From: CAVXXB01 sp963765585
GTDB lineage: Bacteria > Calditrichota > Calditrichia > JAJRVZ01
Direction of reading: 5' to 3'
Assembly: GCA_963765585.1 (NCBI GenBank)
Contig: CAVXXB010000011.1
Span: 62,001 to 126,000 of the forward strand
DNA: 64,000 nucleotides
A model generated the notes under the pieces. The model saw only the letters and a list, made by a program, of their open reading frames with translations. It searched no databases and was not told where the DNA came from. The position numbers and the translations under genes are program-made. The number at the start of each line of letters is the position of its first letter. The first letter of the stretch is position 1. Positions 1 through 9,362 of the stretch are shown one piece after another.

Positions 1-1
1 T

Positions 2-643
2 ACAATTCTTTCAGATTTGATCAATTCACCCGGATTGCAATCAGAGGCACCTTTTTCTATTTCTGAACTGAAAGAGTCAAAAGAACTTCTGGATAATTTA
101 AAAATACCATATAAAATGGCTGAGAATCTTCAAATATTATTACAGAAATTGGCAAAGGTAAATGATATTAGTGATGCAAGTAATAGCGATAAGGAAAAAT
201 TTATTAAATTGCATATTGAAAAAATTTACGACACTCTCAAATCCTTGAGAAAAAAATGTCCCGAGAGCAAATACCCGTATAATAGTCCGGATGAGAATCT
301 CACCATCAGGGATTTTATTACTACAGAGATACCTGACCTTGTCGAGTTTGAAAATATTTTAGATTATACAGCCGGAGTAATCCAGAATGTATTTTATCTT
401 TTTGGTAGAATCTTAATCCCATTTACATACACATTAGAGTATGTAGAATCGTCCCATAACTTACAAATCATCGATATTTCTGAAATCGAAAACAAAGAAC
501 TGGATAATCAATTACCGATACTCTTCAGCTGTCCGGAGTGTATGGCAGAACTGGAATTGGACAGATCTGAGCGAAAATCACGGAAATTTACATGTCCTAA
601 TTGTGAGACTTTTCAAGAAATTGAAAATATCCCACAACGATAA
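2..643 (+). CDS. Hypothetical protein with C-terminal zinc ribbon, 5' partial
   Basis: The frame is open from base 2, so the gene probably begins before the window; the first possible internal start is TTG at 17 (208 residues from there). Most of the protein is an acidic helical region that I do not recognise. The last 40 residues hold a CPEC pair and a CPNC pair about 17 residues apart, which is a zinc-ribbon layout of the kind often fused to regulatory or RNA/DNA-associated proteins. There is no signal peptide in the visible part, so it is probably cytoplasmic. No function can be assigned. The zinc ribbon is clear; the rest is unknown. Confidence 0.6.
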   Translation, partial: TILSDLINSPGLQSEAPFSISELKESKELLDNLKIPYKMAENLQILLQKLAKVNDISDASNSDKEKFIKLHIEKIYDTLKSLRKKCPESKYPYNSPDENLTIRDFITTEIPDLVEFENILDYTAGVIQNVFYLFGRILIPFTYTLEYVESSHNLQIIDISEIENKELDNQLPILFSCPECMAELELDRSERKSRKFTCPNCETFQEIENIPQR

Positions 644-649
644 ACACAC

Positions 650-667
650 ATCGAAAGAACTTTCGAT
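650..667. repeat. 18-bp perfect palindrome after the zinc-ribbon gene
   Basis: ATCGAAAG-AA-CTTTCGAT lies 7 nt after the stop codon of the preceding gene. It could act as a weak hairpin, but the loop is only 2 nt and no long T run follows, so a terminator role is uncertain. Confidence 0.4.
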
Positions 668-793
668 TTCAACAACGAAGTCACTATTTAGCAATTATAA
701 ATGGCAATGGAGATTGCTAATCGCCAATTGCCTATAGCATATCATCTAATCTCATGGACTACTGCTAACTGACCACTTACTACCCGCTTATTA

Positions 794-2083
794 TTAGACA
801 TCCAACTCTTTAAATTCACCGGCACTGCGTGTAAAGATCTGCATGGCGATGATTCCGAGAGCCATATGCCCTGCCAGAGTGAACCATACATATTCGGGAT
901 GTTGCATCTCAGTAAACATGCCGTATAATGAAGTATACATTACCCCACTCAACGCACCACCAAGTCCGATGGCCAGAAAATTTGTACCCATATACAATCC
1001 GGCTTTTTCCTTAGGGGCAATCCAGGTAATATATTCCTGAATACGTGGAGAGGATATCATTTCTCCAATGGCAACAAAAGTAATTCCCAGAAACACCCAT
1101 GCGACCGAACCGATAAAGGCATACCCAAGCAATAAAAACCCTGCCGTCAGAACGCCCAGCCCAACCATAAATGTCGCCACCGGTGCCCGTTTTTCAAAGA
1201 TGCGCGAAACCAGAATCTGAAATATCATAATTACATAACCGGTATGTGAGACCGTTTCTCCCAGTAATCGCCAGGTGCCCTGCTCATCGGTATGAGAGAA
1301 AAATTGGGCGAACGGAGCTCCAAAAATACTTTTTAGTTGCAAATATAGTGTCGCCGTGTCCAGACTGCCATCAATATAGATTGCCAGTAAATTGAAGAAT
1401 GCCCAAAATGGAAGCCAAAAGAAAATTCCAATCAAAATTAGAAATACTGAAAATTTTATATCTGATAAGGCTTCCAGAATTTCCTTAAATTTATCCTTTA
1501 ACGGGACCGGTTTTAATTCACGTTCAGGCTCTTTATAAAAAAGGATGGTGATCAACAGCATAAAACCAATGGCTATAGCCGCCGCAATAAAGGCATGATT
1601 CCATGAAATAGCCCGCAATTTTCCAGCCACAACCGGACCAAATGAAGCCCCCACATTGACCATGGCATAAAAGATACCAAATCCCAGTGTTTTATTTGTC
1701 TTATCCGTTACCGCACGCACTGTTCCGGATATTAAAGGTTTAAAAATACCTGCCGCCAATGCGATACTTAACATTGTCAGCGCAATTCCGGAAAAGGATT
1801 TCGTGAGTATTAAAAGTAATATCGAGGGCAGATATGCCAGATATGAAATAATCAGAATTTTCTTAAAACCATAGCGATCCGCCAGCGTACCTGAGATAAC
1901 CGGTGTCACGTATGAAAAGAACAGAAACAAACTTTGAACAAAACCCAATTGCGCCTGTGAATAACCCAGCGACGCCATGTAGATCCCAAAGCCCATATAA
2001 ATTCCATAGTAGGAAAATCGCTCCAGAACTTCGACCGAATTAGCTACCCAAAATACACCGGGAAATGCAGTTCGTTTTTCCAT
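794..2083 (-). CDS. POT/PTR-like major facilitator transporter
   Basis: This 429-residue protein has about 12 hydrophobic segments in the MFS pattern, with the MFS loop motif GTLADRYGFKK between helices 2 and 3. Helix 1 carries EVLERFSYYG, which matches the ExxERFxYY signature of proton-coupled oligopeptide transporters (POT family), where these residues take part in proton coupling. It is therefore probably a proton-driven importer of peptides or similar small solutes in the inner membrane; the substrate is not visible. ATG start with a GAGAGGATG ribosome site upstream. It stands alone between intergenic regions with no obvious partner gene. Family placement is good, substrate unknown. Confidence 0.75.
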   Translation of the reverse strand: MEKRTAFPGVFWVANSVEVLERFSYYGIYMGFGIYMASLGYSQAQLGFVQSLFLFFSYVTPVISGTLADRYGFKKILIISYLAYLPSILLLILTKSFSGIALTMLSIALAAGIFKPLISGTVRAVTDKTNKTLGFGIFYAMVNVGASFGPVVAGKLRAISWNHAFIAAAIAIGFMLLITILFYKEPERELKPVPLKDKFKEILEALSDIKFSVFLILIGIFFWLPFWAFFNLLAIYIDGSLDTATLYLQLKSIFGAPFAQFFSHTDEQGTWRLLGETVSHTGYVIMIFQILVSRIFEKRAPVATFMVGLGVLTAGFLLLGYAFIGSVAWVFLGITFVAIGEMISSPRIQEYITWIAPKEKAGLYMGTNFLAIGLGGALSGVMYTSLYGMFTEMQHPEYVWFTLAGHMALGIIAMQIFTRSAGEFKELDV

Positions 2084-2541
2084 TTTAACATCCTCTCAAT
2101 AAATTAATCTGATGAGTCATATCAGATTCAGTCAGTGTTATATATTAAAAGTCATCAATTTAACATGTGTGGGCAGTGAATACAAAATCTGGCCGGATTT
2201 ATTGCCTGAACCAATAATTTTATCGCTTTTTAATTGCAACACCCGGATGGAATAATTATTTTTAATATAGAACTAATTTGAATAAACCACTGAGCACACG
2301 GAGATTTACATCATATTGAAATTAAAAAGTGACAGCTGAAGATAGGCAGCTGTCTGAGACCGTTCCGGTAATAAAACAAAAACCGGGAGTGATCATTAGG
2401 AATTACATGTTAATTTTTGACTTTGGTATGGCCTGTCAAGCATTCATATAATTTAATCATCTCTCATTCCTAATTTCTAATCTCTAATTTTTATCTCTGT
2501 GCCCTCTGTGGTTTCTAAATGTATTTTCATGGGAGGAGTAA
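2084..2541. other. 458-bp intergenic region, repeat-rich
   Basis: No convincing gene. It separates the leftward transporter from the rightward cupin gene, so promoters for both should lie here, but I cannot place them with confidence. Around 2280-2310 and 2460-2530 it has the low-complexity strings (ctctgtgccctctgtgg, taatttctaatctctaa) that recur in other gaps of this window. Confidence 0.4.
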
Positions 2542-2910
2542 ATGAGTATCCATATAAAAAACCCGACTCGAATAAAGTCAGTCGGTAATAAACCCAAAAT
2601 AATAGACGAATTCATCGGACGTGTAAATTCACAGACATCGGGGGTGAGTATTGCACGTATGCAGAGTCCATCTGGCTGGATAGAGCCGGCACAGACACCG
2701 GATTTCAATGAATTTACCCTGGTACTCATGGGAGAAGTTCATGTGAAGACTGAAAATGATTCATTTGTAGTCAAATCCGGTGAAGCTTTTATCGCCGAAA
2801 AAGGTAAAACGGTCCAGTATAGCACACCTGGTCCAGAGGGTGCGGAATATATCGCAGTTTGTCTTCCGGCATTTTCACCGGAAACCGTACACCGTGATGA
2901 AAGTCAATAA
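2542..2910 (+). CDS. Cupin-domain protein
   Basis: A small 122-residue protein with a strong GGGAGGAG ribosome site before its ATG. Residues 55-110 look like a single cupin barrel: a first motif with a Phe-Asn-Glu-Phe-Thr core and MGEVHV, then a GEAFIAEKG turn and a GAEYIAVCLPAF strand. The metal-binding histidines of classic cupins are not all obvious, so metal binding and catalysis are unclear. No signal peptide. The neighbour 140 nt downstream is a YdeI-like protein; they might be co-transcribed, but nothing links their functions. Cupin fold likely, role unknown. Confidence 0.65.
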   Translation: MSIHIKNPTRIKSVGNKPKIIDEFIGRVNSQTSGVSIARMQSPSGWIEPAQTPDFNEFTLVLMGEVHVKTENDSFVVKSGEAFIAEKGKTVQYSTPGPEGAEYIAVCLPAFSPETVHRDESQ

Positions 2911-3051
2911 ACCGATTACGTCAACTGAGTTGTGTATTAGTTATTCTGATTTTCTTTTTAAATTTTGGATTTTGGATAAATGATTGATTTTTTGAGTCCA
3001 TGCGTCTCTGCGAGAGGAGAATTTAGCCTAGTCAGTATATGGGAAGGGATT

Positions 3052-3654
3052 ATGCAAGAATTATATTTTAAAACCTGTACGGAATGGCGGATATGGTTGG
3101 CCGAAAACCATGACAAGTCGTCCGGTATCTGGCTGGTTTATTTAAAAAAAGAATCAGGCCAACCAACAATGACTTATGAAGAGTCGATTGAAGAGGCCTT
3201 ATGTTTTGGCTGGGTAGACAGTATTATCCGCAAACTTGATGACAATAAATATGCCAGAAAGTTTACACCCCGCAAAGATAACAGCAAATGGTCTGAATCA
3301 AATAAAAATCGTATAAAGAAATTGATGAGTGAGAAGCGGATGACAGAGGTTGGTTTGGCAAAAGTGCGGGTTGCCAAACAAAACGGAATGTGGGATAAAC
3401 CCGATCGCCCGCAAATCCCAACCGAACTGCCGGCAGAATTCAAATCTGCATTGGATAATAATTTAACTGCAAAGAAAAATTTTAATGAATTGGCACGATC
3501 CTATCAAAATCACTATATCGCCTGGATCGCTTTTGCAAAAAAAGCCGCGACAAAGGAGAATAGAGTAAAGGAAGTTATTCGATTGTTGGAGAAAAATGAA
3601 AAGCTGAGGGTTGAAATAGGATCACGAAGAACACGAAGAAGGCACTTCGTGTAA
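3052..3654 (+). CDS. YdeI/OmpD-associated family protein
   Basis: About 200 residues. Conserved blocks include EWRIWLAENH near the N-terminus, the SGIWLVYLKK segment, and EALCFGWVDSI followed by KFTPRKDNSKWS, all typical of the YdeI/OmdA family. Members are small cytoplasmic proteins linked in a few species to tolerance of cationic peptides or envelope stress; the biochemical activity is not settled. An open frame extends back to 2980, but the start at 3052 is preferred because GGGAAGGGA sits just upstream and the family begins here. The last dozen codons (about 3618-3654) read GSRRTRRRHFV and come from a cacgaagaa repeat string, so the natural stop seems to have been overwritten. Confidence 0.75.
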   Translation: MQELYFKTCTEWRIWLAENHDKSSGIWLVYLKKESGQPTMTYEESIEEALCFGWVDSIIRKLDDNKYARKFTPRKDNSKWSESNKNRIKKLMSEKRMTEVGLAKVRVAKQNGMWDKPDRPQIPTELPAEFKSALDNNLTAKKNFNELARSYQNHYIAWIAFAKKAATKENRVKEVIRLLEKNEKLRVEIGSRRTRRRHFV

Positions 3655-4887
3655 CTAAAATGAAAACTTAACCCTGCCAAAATACTGCGTCGGGAACCCA
3701 CCATATTCTGTACCAGAATCTCCGCCTGAAGGAAAAGCTAATAAATATACTTCCCAATTATTCGCCAAAGAATATTGAAGCGACGGTGCAGCAATCCAGG
3801 AATAATCCGTCGGATTGTAGATTATAAAAAAACTTCCGCGCAGCAACGATGATATCTGATAGGCAAATTCCTGAAAAATGGAATGACGTGCCGGGGTAAT
3901 TTCACCGGTATACAGGATATCATAACGACGATACCCTGCTTTTCCGGTTGTTCCCAGTCCGTTATAGATATATTCAGTGTGAAGATAAAAACTATTCTCG
4001 AAGGTATAATCATAGGAGAATGCCAAAGTCCAGTAGGCTGTCTGAACATTTTTTTCAACAAAGAGGTTCGTAAAATCATCCGGATTAAGATTTATTATTG
4101 TATAAGTTATATCAGGATCGGTGTATAATATTTCGCCCCGGAAGCCGCCATCCCAAATCTCTCCGGCCCAGTTACCTGCTAATTTCAGACTATTTCGTTG
4201 CCAACCACCAATAAGTGCCATATCATAATTCATATAATTCATGGCGTATCTTCCGGCATAGATTACATCAAAACTTGTTCGTCCCGGGGTAAACGCCACA
4301 TTAAACTGTGATAAAGGACCGGTATAATATTGCATGTGTATTGCATCTGTTCCCGGACGTTCTTCATAATCAAAATCTAATACATCAAATGGATTAAACA
4401 AATCGGTTGGATTCCAAACCAGGCAGGTTCCCCAGGCAATGCGCTGCCGTCCCAATATTACTTCGATATCCTTATATACCCAATTTATATTAAATCGATC
4501 TATTTCAGTAAAGGCATACCAATCATCTTTTTCATTCCATTCTGCTTTAAGATCAAAATAATAACTATCGTTTGTCAAAGAACCCAAAAACTCTTGGTTG
4601 AGTTTAATATTTTCCTGGTATATTAACAGATTTCTAGCCTGGACTGTACCACTCAACCCATCGCTGGGATACCAAAACAGGTTAAGCCGAAGTTGGGCTG
4701 TGTTTTGAAAACGGCCAATTTCGAAATCCTGCAAATCCTTAAATTTGTCCGGGAACAAAGAATAATCACCACTGGCATAGGTCATCAGATCCTTGGCATA
4801 ACCGCCGAATTCCCATTGGGAAAGTTGGGTCATACCAGTATTGATTATTAGCAGTAAAATAATTGGTGTTTTGTATAGAAGTCTCAT
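3655..4887 (-). CDS. Outer-membrane beta-barrel protein of the ABC/LolA operon
   Basis: About 410 residues: an N-terminal hydrophobic signal segment, then alternating hydrophobic strands rich in Tyr, Trp and Asn, ending in a typical barrel terminal strand (GRVKFSF, final Phe). The block GRQRIAWGTCLVWNPTDLFN resembles the core of DUF1302-like and alginate-export-like porins, though I would not name a family firmly. It is the last gene after tetR, lolA-like, two permeases and the ATPase, all on the same strand, suggesting the outer-membrane end of a trans-envelope route. ATG at 4887 is chosen; a TTG at 4899 is possible. Neither has a clean ribosome site, because the upstream DNA is an intergenic repeat. 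Confidence 0.7.
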   Translation of the reverse strand: MRLLYKTPIILLLIINTGMTQLSQWEFGGYAKDLMTYASGDYSLFPDKFKDLQDFEIGRFQNTAQLRLNLFWYPSDGLSGTVQARNLLIYQENIKLNQEFLGSLTNDSYYFDLKAEWNEKDDWYAFTEIDRFNINWVYKDIEVILGRQRIAWGTCLVWNPTDLFNPFDVLDFDYEERPGTDAIHMQYYTGPLSQFNVAFTPGRTSFDVIYAGRYAMNYMNYDMALIGGWQRNSLKLAGNWAGEIWDGGFRGEILYTDPDITYTIINLNPDDFTNLFVEKNVQTAYWTLAFSYDYTFENSFYLHTEYIYNGLGTTGKAGYRRYDILYTGEITPARHSIFQEFAYQISSLLRGSFFIIYNPTDYSWIAAPSLQYSLANNWEVYLLAFPSGGDSGTEYGGFPTQYFGRVKFSF

Positions 4888-5113
4888 ATGATCTATCAAA
4901 TAGTCCCTAAGCGCCTAAGTCCCTCAGTACCAAAGACTGTATGTAATTAAACTAACGCAAATTTCTAAATAGCCGTTAAAATTGAAAATCTGTGGCCTGA
5001 TGCCTGGCGTCTGGAGCCCATTTTTACATTGCCAATATCCAATTGCCAATAAAATGTATGTAAAAATCAGGATGCGGACCGGTCTGAGACCTTCCCCTAC
5101 ACATGCATTTTGG

Positions 5114-5800
5114 CTATTGCCTGCGGTTATCTTCGGCCACAGCCCCATCCCTGAGCGTGATAATGCGCCGGGCACGATTCATTACACGTATGTCATGAGT
5201 GGAGAAGATAAATGTCATATCATGATTTTTATTCAGATCTTCCATTAAATCAAGCAACGACTCAGCGGTTTCTGAATCCAGATTGGCGGTGGGTTCATCT
5301 GCCAATACAAAAACCGGTCGCGACGCCAAAGCCCTTGCTACGGCAACACGCTGCTGTTCCCCACCGGATAACTGACTGGGTCTGGTCAGAATTTTATCAT
5401 TCAGTCCAACCTGATTTAAAACCTCAGTAGCTCGCCTTTCCCGTTCTTTCTTATCCTCACCCTGAAGCAGCATGATGAACTCTACATTCTCCCGCGCAGT
5501 GAATACCGGAATAAGATTATAGGCCTGAAAAACAAAACCGATATTTTGCAAGCGGTAGTCAACCAATGCTGATGAGGATAGTTCCGAAATATCCGTGCCA
5601 TCAATAATTACTTTACCCTTATTGGGTTTATCAAGACCACCTACAATATTTAATAATGTCGTTTTGCCTGAACCTGAAGGCCCCACGATTGCCGTAAATT
5701 CTTTCTTTTCGATTTCCAGAGATACATTTTTAACCGCGTGAACCGGAACCGCAGAAGTATTATAAATTTTATCTACATTTTGGATTTCAATTAACGCCAT
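5114..5800 (-). CDS. ABC transporter ATP-binding protein, LolD/MacB type
   Basis: A 228-residue nucleotide-binding subunit. Walker A is GPSGSGKTT (about 39-47), the Q-loop lies in VFQAYNLIP, the signature is LSGGEQQRVAVARA, Walker B is VFVLADEPT, and the switch histidine is in FSTHD. The NLIPVFTARENV stretch is typical of the LolD/MacB/FtsE branch, which powers mechanotransmission rather than small-solute import. Its start follows AAAGGAAATC. It lies 24 nt after the second permease gene on the same strand, so both permeases very likely pair with it as a LolCDE-like complex at the inner membrane. The short C-terminal tail may have been altered by intergenic sequence. Confidence 0.88.
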   Translation of the reverse strand: MALIEIQNVDKIYNTSAVPVHAVKNVSLEIEKKEFTAIVGPSGSGKTTLLNIVGGLDKPNKGKVIIDGTDISELSSSALVDYRLQNIGFVFQAYNLIPVFTARENVEFIMLLQGEDKKERERRATEVLNQVGLNDKILTRPSQLSGGEQQRVAVARALASRPVFVLADEPTANLDSETAESLLDLMEDLNKNHDMTFIFSTHDIRVMNRARRIITLRDGAVAEDNRRQ

Positions 5801-5824
5801 GATTGATTTCCTTTCTAATCAACT

Positions 5825-7036
5825 CTAATATGTACGGATTGCTTCTGACGGAACCAGATGTGTGGCTTTCCATGCCGGAAGCAGGGCCGCCACATTGGCT
5901 GCGAGCACAATCATAATAGTTAGTATCAAATACATCGCAAGCGGGATTGCAGGATATAGCATGGTACTTGCGCCAAAACTTTCCAGGCTGGTAGAAATCG
6001 CAGATAAATCCATTCCAGTTCGGTTAAAGTATCCGATTGTGAGTCCGCCAATTAACATCCCTGCAAATCCACCGGTAAGCGAGAGAAATATCGTTTCAAA
6101 TATAATCATACTGAATATTTTCCATTTCTTCATTCCAATGGCTAGTAACACCCCAAATTCCCGTGTGCGATCCACAACCGACATGAGCATGGTGTTGGTG
6201 ATACCAAAAAGCAAAGCAAATAGAATTATACTTACGAATATATATGACCATAATGCGGTGGTTTCAGAGATGTACGCCAGTTCCGGTGCGATATCGCTCC
6301 ATGATTCTACCTGTAATTCTGGAAATTGACTCTGCAATTTGACTTTGACGGTATCAATAAAATCAGAATGTTCTACCCGGATAGCAATCTCATGCACAAT
6401 CGGCGGAGTATCCAACAGCCGGAACAGATCTTTTTGTTGCACAAATACATTCATTTCATCAAAAGCCGTTGAAGACGTCTTGAAAATTCCCACTACCCGG
6501 CAGGCGATATAAGCAATTTCTCCATTTAAATCCTGAAAACTAAGCACTACCTTTGAACGCATTTTTAAATTCAATCGTTCTGAAAGTTTTTTGCCCACTA
6601 GAATTTGATTTTTTCGATCCGCTACGAAGTATTCTCCATCTATCACACTCGTATGGATATCAGTAATTTTCCTCGAATCATCCGGAATAATTCCCGTAAT
6701 CTGCACACCAAATGATGATGTCGGGGATGCTGCCATACCCATTATCAGGGTTCTTCCTGCAGCTGCAATATTAGGTTCTGCCGAGATTGTTTTAAGAACC
6801 TGAACTCCATCAGGGATATAATTTCGCACATCCTTATCTTCTTCATAATCCACTTTATGTATTTGGATGTGTGATATATTGCGGCTTATGGCGGTTTCAA
6901 CCATGGACTCCATACTGCCCATCATGACTGCACCGGAAAACAGTCCGCCCCATAATCCAAATGAAATAGCAGCAACGATAATCAAACTGCGCTTCTTTTT
7001 CCGCCACACATTTTTCCAGGCTAATAAGATTAGCAT
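5825..7036 (-). CDS. FtsX/LolE-like ABC permease (second)
   Basis: A 403-residue permease with the MacB/FtsX layout: one N-terminal membrane helix after the basic WKNVWRKKKRS start, a large periplasmic domain of about 230 residues, then three C-terminal helices with the conserved FtsX core (RTREFGVLLAIGMKK near residue 290, and the ending PAWKATHLVPSEAIR). Proteins of this type move or extract lipids or lipoproteins, or act as efflux pumps, using a LolD-type ATPase. ATG is preceded by AGGGAGAG. It sits between the first permease and the ATPase in one transcription direction. Substrate unknown; the LolA-like gene upstream favours a lipid or lipoprotein. Confidence 0.85.
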   Translation of the reverse strand: MLILLAWKNVWRKKKRSLIIVAAISFGLWGGLFSGAVMMGSMESMVETAISRNISHIQIHKVDYEEDKDVRNYIPDGVQVLKTISAEPNIAAAGRTLIMGMAASPTSSFGVQITGIIPDDSRKITDIHTSVIDGEYFVADRKNQILVGKKLSERLNLKMRSKVVLSFQDLNGEIAYIACRVVGIFKTSSTAFDEMNVFVQQKDLFRLLDTPPIVHEIAIRVEHSDFIDTVKVKLQSQFPELQVESWSDIAPELAYISETTALWSYIFVSIILFALLFGITNTMLMSVVDRTREFGVLLAIGMKKWKIFSMIIFETIFLSLTGGFAGMLIGGLTIGYFNRTGMDLSAISTSLESFGASTMLYPAIPLAMYLILTIMIVLAANVAALLPAWKATHLVPSEAIRTY

Positions 7037-7139
7037 TTAGAACTCTCCCTACAATAATTGAATCCCTAGGGATTCTTACATATCTCACAATAAAGTTGAT
7101 ACAAAATTAATAATTAAGATTCTTTGAGATTTAATACTT

Positions 7140-7205
7140 TTTTCCTTTTATCCGTTTGGCCTCTTAGCCTTTTGGCCTTTTGGCCTTTTTGCCTTTTACC
7201 TTCCT
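7140..7205. repeat. TTTTGGCC-type degenerate tandem array
   Basis: Consecutive units such as gtttggcctcttagcc and ttttggccttttggcc, then decaying copies towards tttgcctttt. It lies between the two permease genes. Period is 7-9 nt. Confidence 0.7.
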
Positions 7206-7256
7206 TATGCCAAATACCTTTTACTTTTATGACCTAAATCCAGACCCCATCTTTCC

Positions 7257-8471
7257 TTACCCCCTAATCGTAGTAGCCGGATCCATATTTCTGATAAATA
7301 GAATCGGGTATATAATTGTAACCAGTGCAATTATGAATACAACCAGAGCCTGTGAGATGAATACTATCGGTTCGGCACTGAAAGGCATAATTGGTTCGAT
7401 ACTTAGCTGATCATACAATTCTGCCGCTCCCCCGGTGAGCTCAATCGGGTTGTGAACAAAATAATAGATAAGGGGAATGCTACCCAGGATACCGGCAATC
7501 ACACCCACAAATGACAGTAGAAATGTTTCAATGGCCATGATCATCAATAATTTACTTTTACGCATACCCAGTGATACGAGAATCACTAACTCCCTTGCCC
7601 GTTCAGATACCATCATCATCACAGTCCCAAACACACCAAAGGCAATTACGATATACAATATAGCCAGCATGATTATCCCGCTGACATTATCAACTTCGAT
7701 GTTTTGCAATAATTCCGGCATCATTTCTTCCCATGACATAATTCTCTGATCCTGATCCAGGAAACTGCCGATATCTTCCTGAACCTGGTTTAGAAACTGG
7801 TTATCTTCAATCATTATAGGAAGCGATGTAATTCTATCCGGGCAAGAAAACACCACTTGAGCAGCTGCCAATGGCATCAGGATCATCGCATTATCCATAG
7901 CCTTAAAGGGTAGTTTTATAATACCTGTGACAGGCAAAATTGCCGCAGCAATCTGTCCGTGATACCCCTGACCATAAACCACAAGGCTATCACCCAGATC
8001 TGCTCCCAACATCTTAGCCAGCCCCGATCCTACCAGTAAACCTTTTGATTCCTTCTCGATTGGTTTACCTTTAATAATCTTGTCAAATACATTTGTCATC
8101 TCATTTTCCAATTGTGGATCAATTCCGATCACCTGCGAGACTTTGGTAGTGGAATCATGAGAAATCAATGCGAACGCTTCCAGACGAGGTGTAAAATGTG
8201 TTACATGCTCAACGGAAGTTAAATTTGTATATAAATCTGGACTTACATTGATACTTTCATCCAGTGAACGTTTTTCCCAATACTCATTACCCTGAATTTG
8301 AAGATAACCTGTAAATAATTTTGCAGAGGAGTGGATCATATAACTATATGAGCCCAATTGCCCGGAACGCATCAGGGCCGCTAACAAAACAGCAAAAAAA
8401 ACTGAAGCCGCTACAATCAGAGTTCTTTTTTTATTTCGCCAGATATTTCTCCAGCTGAGTATGAAATACAT
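7257..8471 (-). CDS. FtsX/LolC-like ABC permease (first)
   Basis: This 404-residue permease has the same topology as its neighbour: the start YFILSWRNIWRNKKRT, an N-terminal helix, a long periplasmic domain, and three helices at the C-terminus with the core RARELVILVSLGMRKSK. The two permeases are clearly different in sequence, so they probably form a heterodimer as in LolCE. The ATG follows GAAAGGTGC. The 220-nt gap to the next permease holds a TTTTGGCC-type repeat array (about 7150-7205), so co-transcription through it is likely but not certain. Confidence 0.85.
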   Translation of the reverse strand: MYFILSWRNIWRNKKRTLIVAASVFFAVLLAALMRSGQLGSYSYMIHSSAKLFTGYLQIQGNEYWEKRSLDESINVSPDLYTNLTSVEHVTHFTPRLEAFALISHDSTTKVSQVIGIDPQLENEMTNVFDKIIKGKPIEKESKGLLVGSGLAKMLGADLGDSLVVYGQGYHGQIAAAILPVTGIIKLPFKAMDNAMILMPLAAAQVVFSCPDRITSLPIMIEDNQFLNQVQEDIGSFLDQDQRIMSWEEMMPELLQNIEVDNVSGIIMLAILYIVIAFGVFGTVMMMVSERARELVILVSLGMRKSKLLMIMAIETFLLSFVGVIAGILGSIPLIYYFVHNPIELTGGAAELYDQLSIEPIMPFSAEPIVFISQALVVFIIALVTIIYPILFIRNMDPATTIRG

Positions 8472-8552
8472 TTTGCACCTTTCGTCAATTTAGATCATAG
8501 TGTCGGATGTACTATGTTGTACTACCGTGGACTATCTTGTACTATCTTGCCC

Positions 8553-8589
8553 TACCATGTAGTCCATCTTATAGATGGACTACATGGTA
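8553..8589. repeat. Hairpin element with GTAGTCCATC arms
   Basis: A 16-bp perfect stem (arm TACCATGTAGTCCATC) around a TTATA loop, placed just after the stop of the LolA-like gene on the minus strand. The adjacent 8500-8555 stretch is a degenerate gtactatcttg array. The same GTAGTCCATCT core recurs at 49511-49597, so this is a dispersed element. It could stabilise the mRNA 3' end or attenuate transcription between the LolA-like gene and the permeases. Confidence 0.7.
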
Positions 8590-8593
8590 CAAT

Positions 8594-9337
8594 CTACCTT
8601 ACCCTTTTCATATTCTGCTGCGAGAAAAAAGATTCTTCTACTTCAATATTAAACTCAATCGAAATGTATTCCATTACGGTTTTTTGACCCGGTTTATCCG
8701 CAGGAATCATTTCCCAATGGGTCGGAATAGTTCGGCCACCCATTTTCTTTATTTTTCCACCAATCATGGATTTCACAAGATATTCATCCTCATCATAATA
8801 ATCCGCCCGTAATTGCAGGTACCCATCTTTTGATATCCAAATAATAATTTTGCCCCATACCACACCTGCCTCAGGTTTAGGAATCATTTGAATTTTATGA
8901 CATAAATATCCATCCATTTCTTCCTCGGCGAGAAAAGAATGATTATAATCTTTGACAATGGATGACTGTTTCACCAGATCGTCATTGGTAAAATCCGATC
9001 CCATCCAGGACTGCATCATCATTGAGGGCGGAATTTTTATTACCCTGTGTACTGTCGGGATCCAGTTCCAGACCTCTTTATCCCGTTTCAGGGTAACCGT
9101 ACCCTTGTCTTTAGCCGGTGCAGTGAGCAGAACCAATGAATATTCGGGTTCGAGTGACCATATTTTCATCTCCATATCCCGGGACCAGTCCGGTTTTATC
9201 ACACTCATTTTCATTTCCGAATAACTACTTTTGGCTTTGATCAATTCATCCGCTTTGGCAACAACTTCTTTAGCAGATTCGCCCATAAGCCCCGTTATTA
9301 ATAGTAATATTGCAGAATATATAAGAATTATTTTCAT
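8594..9337 (-). CDS. LolA-like outer-membrane lipoprotein-sorting protein
   Basis: About 247 residues with an N-terminal signal peptide (IILIYSAILLLITGLMG). The rest fits the LolA-like fold used for carrying lipids or lipoproteins across the periplasm: an early helix (VVAKADELI), then long beta strands including KIWSLEPEYSLVLLTAPA, TLKRDKEVWNWIP and GKIIIWISKDGYLQLRADYY. The block with WNWIP and MMMQSWMGSDFTNDDL is typical of the outer membrane lipoprotein-sorting group found beside FtsX-type ABC genes. ATG at 9337 is chosen because AAGGAAAG lies immediately upstream. It is the second gene of the tetR operon, 25 nt after tetR. Confidence 0.82.
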   Translation of the reverse strand: MKIILIYSAILLLITGLMGESAKEVVAKADELIKAKSSYSEMKMSVIKPDWSRDMEMKIWSLEPEYSLVLLTAPAKDKGTVTLKRDKEVWNWIPTVHRVIKIPPSMMMQSWMGSDFTNDDLVKQSSIVKDYNHSFLAEEEMDGYLCHKIQMIPKPEAGVVWGKIIIWISKDGYLQLRADYYDEDEYLVKSMIGGKIKKMGGRTIPTHWEMIPADKPGQKTVMEYISIEFNIEVEESFFSQQNMKRVR

Positions 9338-9362
9338 ATTCTTTCCTTTCATCAATACAATC

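Noticed and set aside
843..1040. Short frame opposite the POT-like transporter
   Set aside because: Shadow of a clear coding region with no signal of its own.
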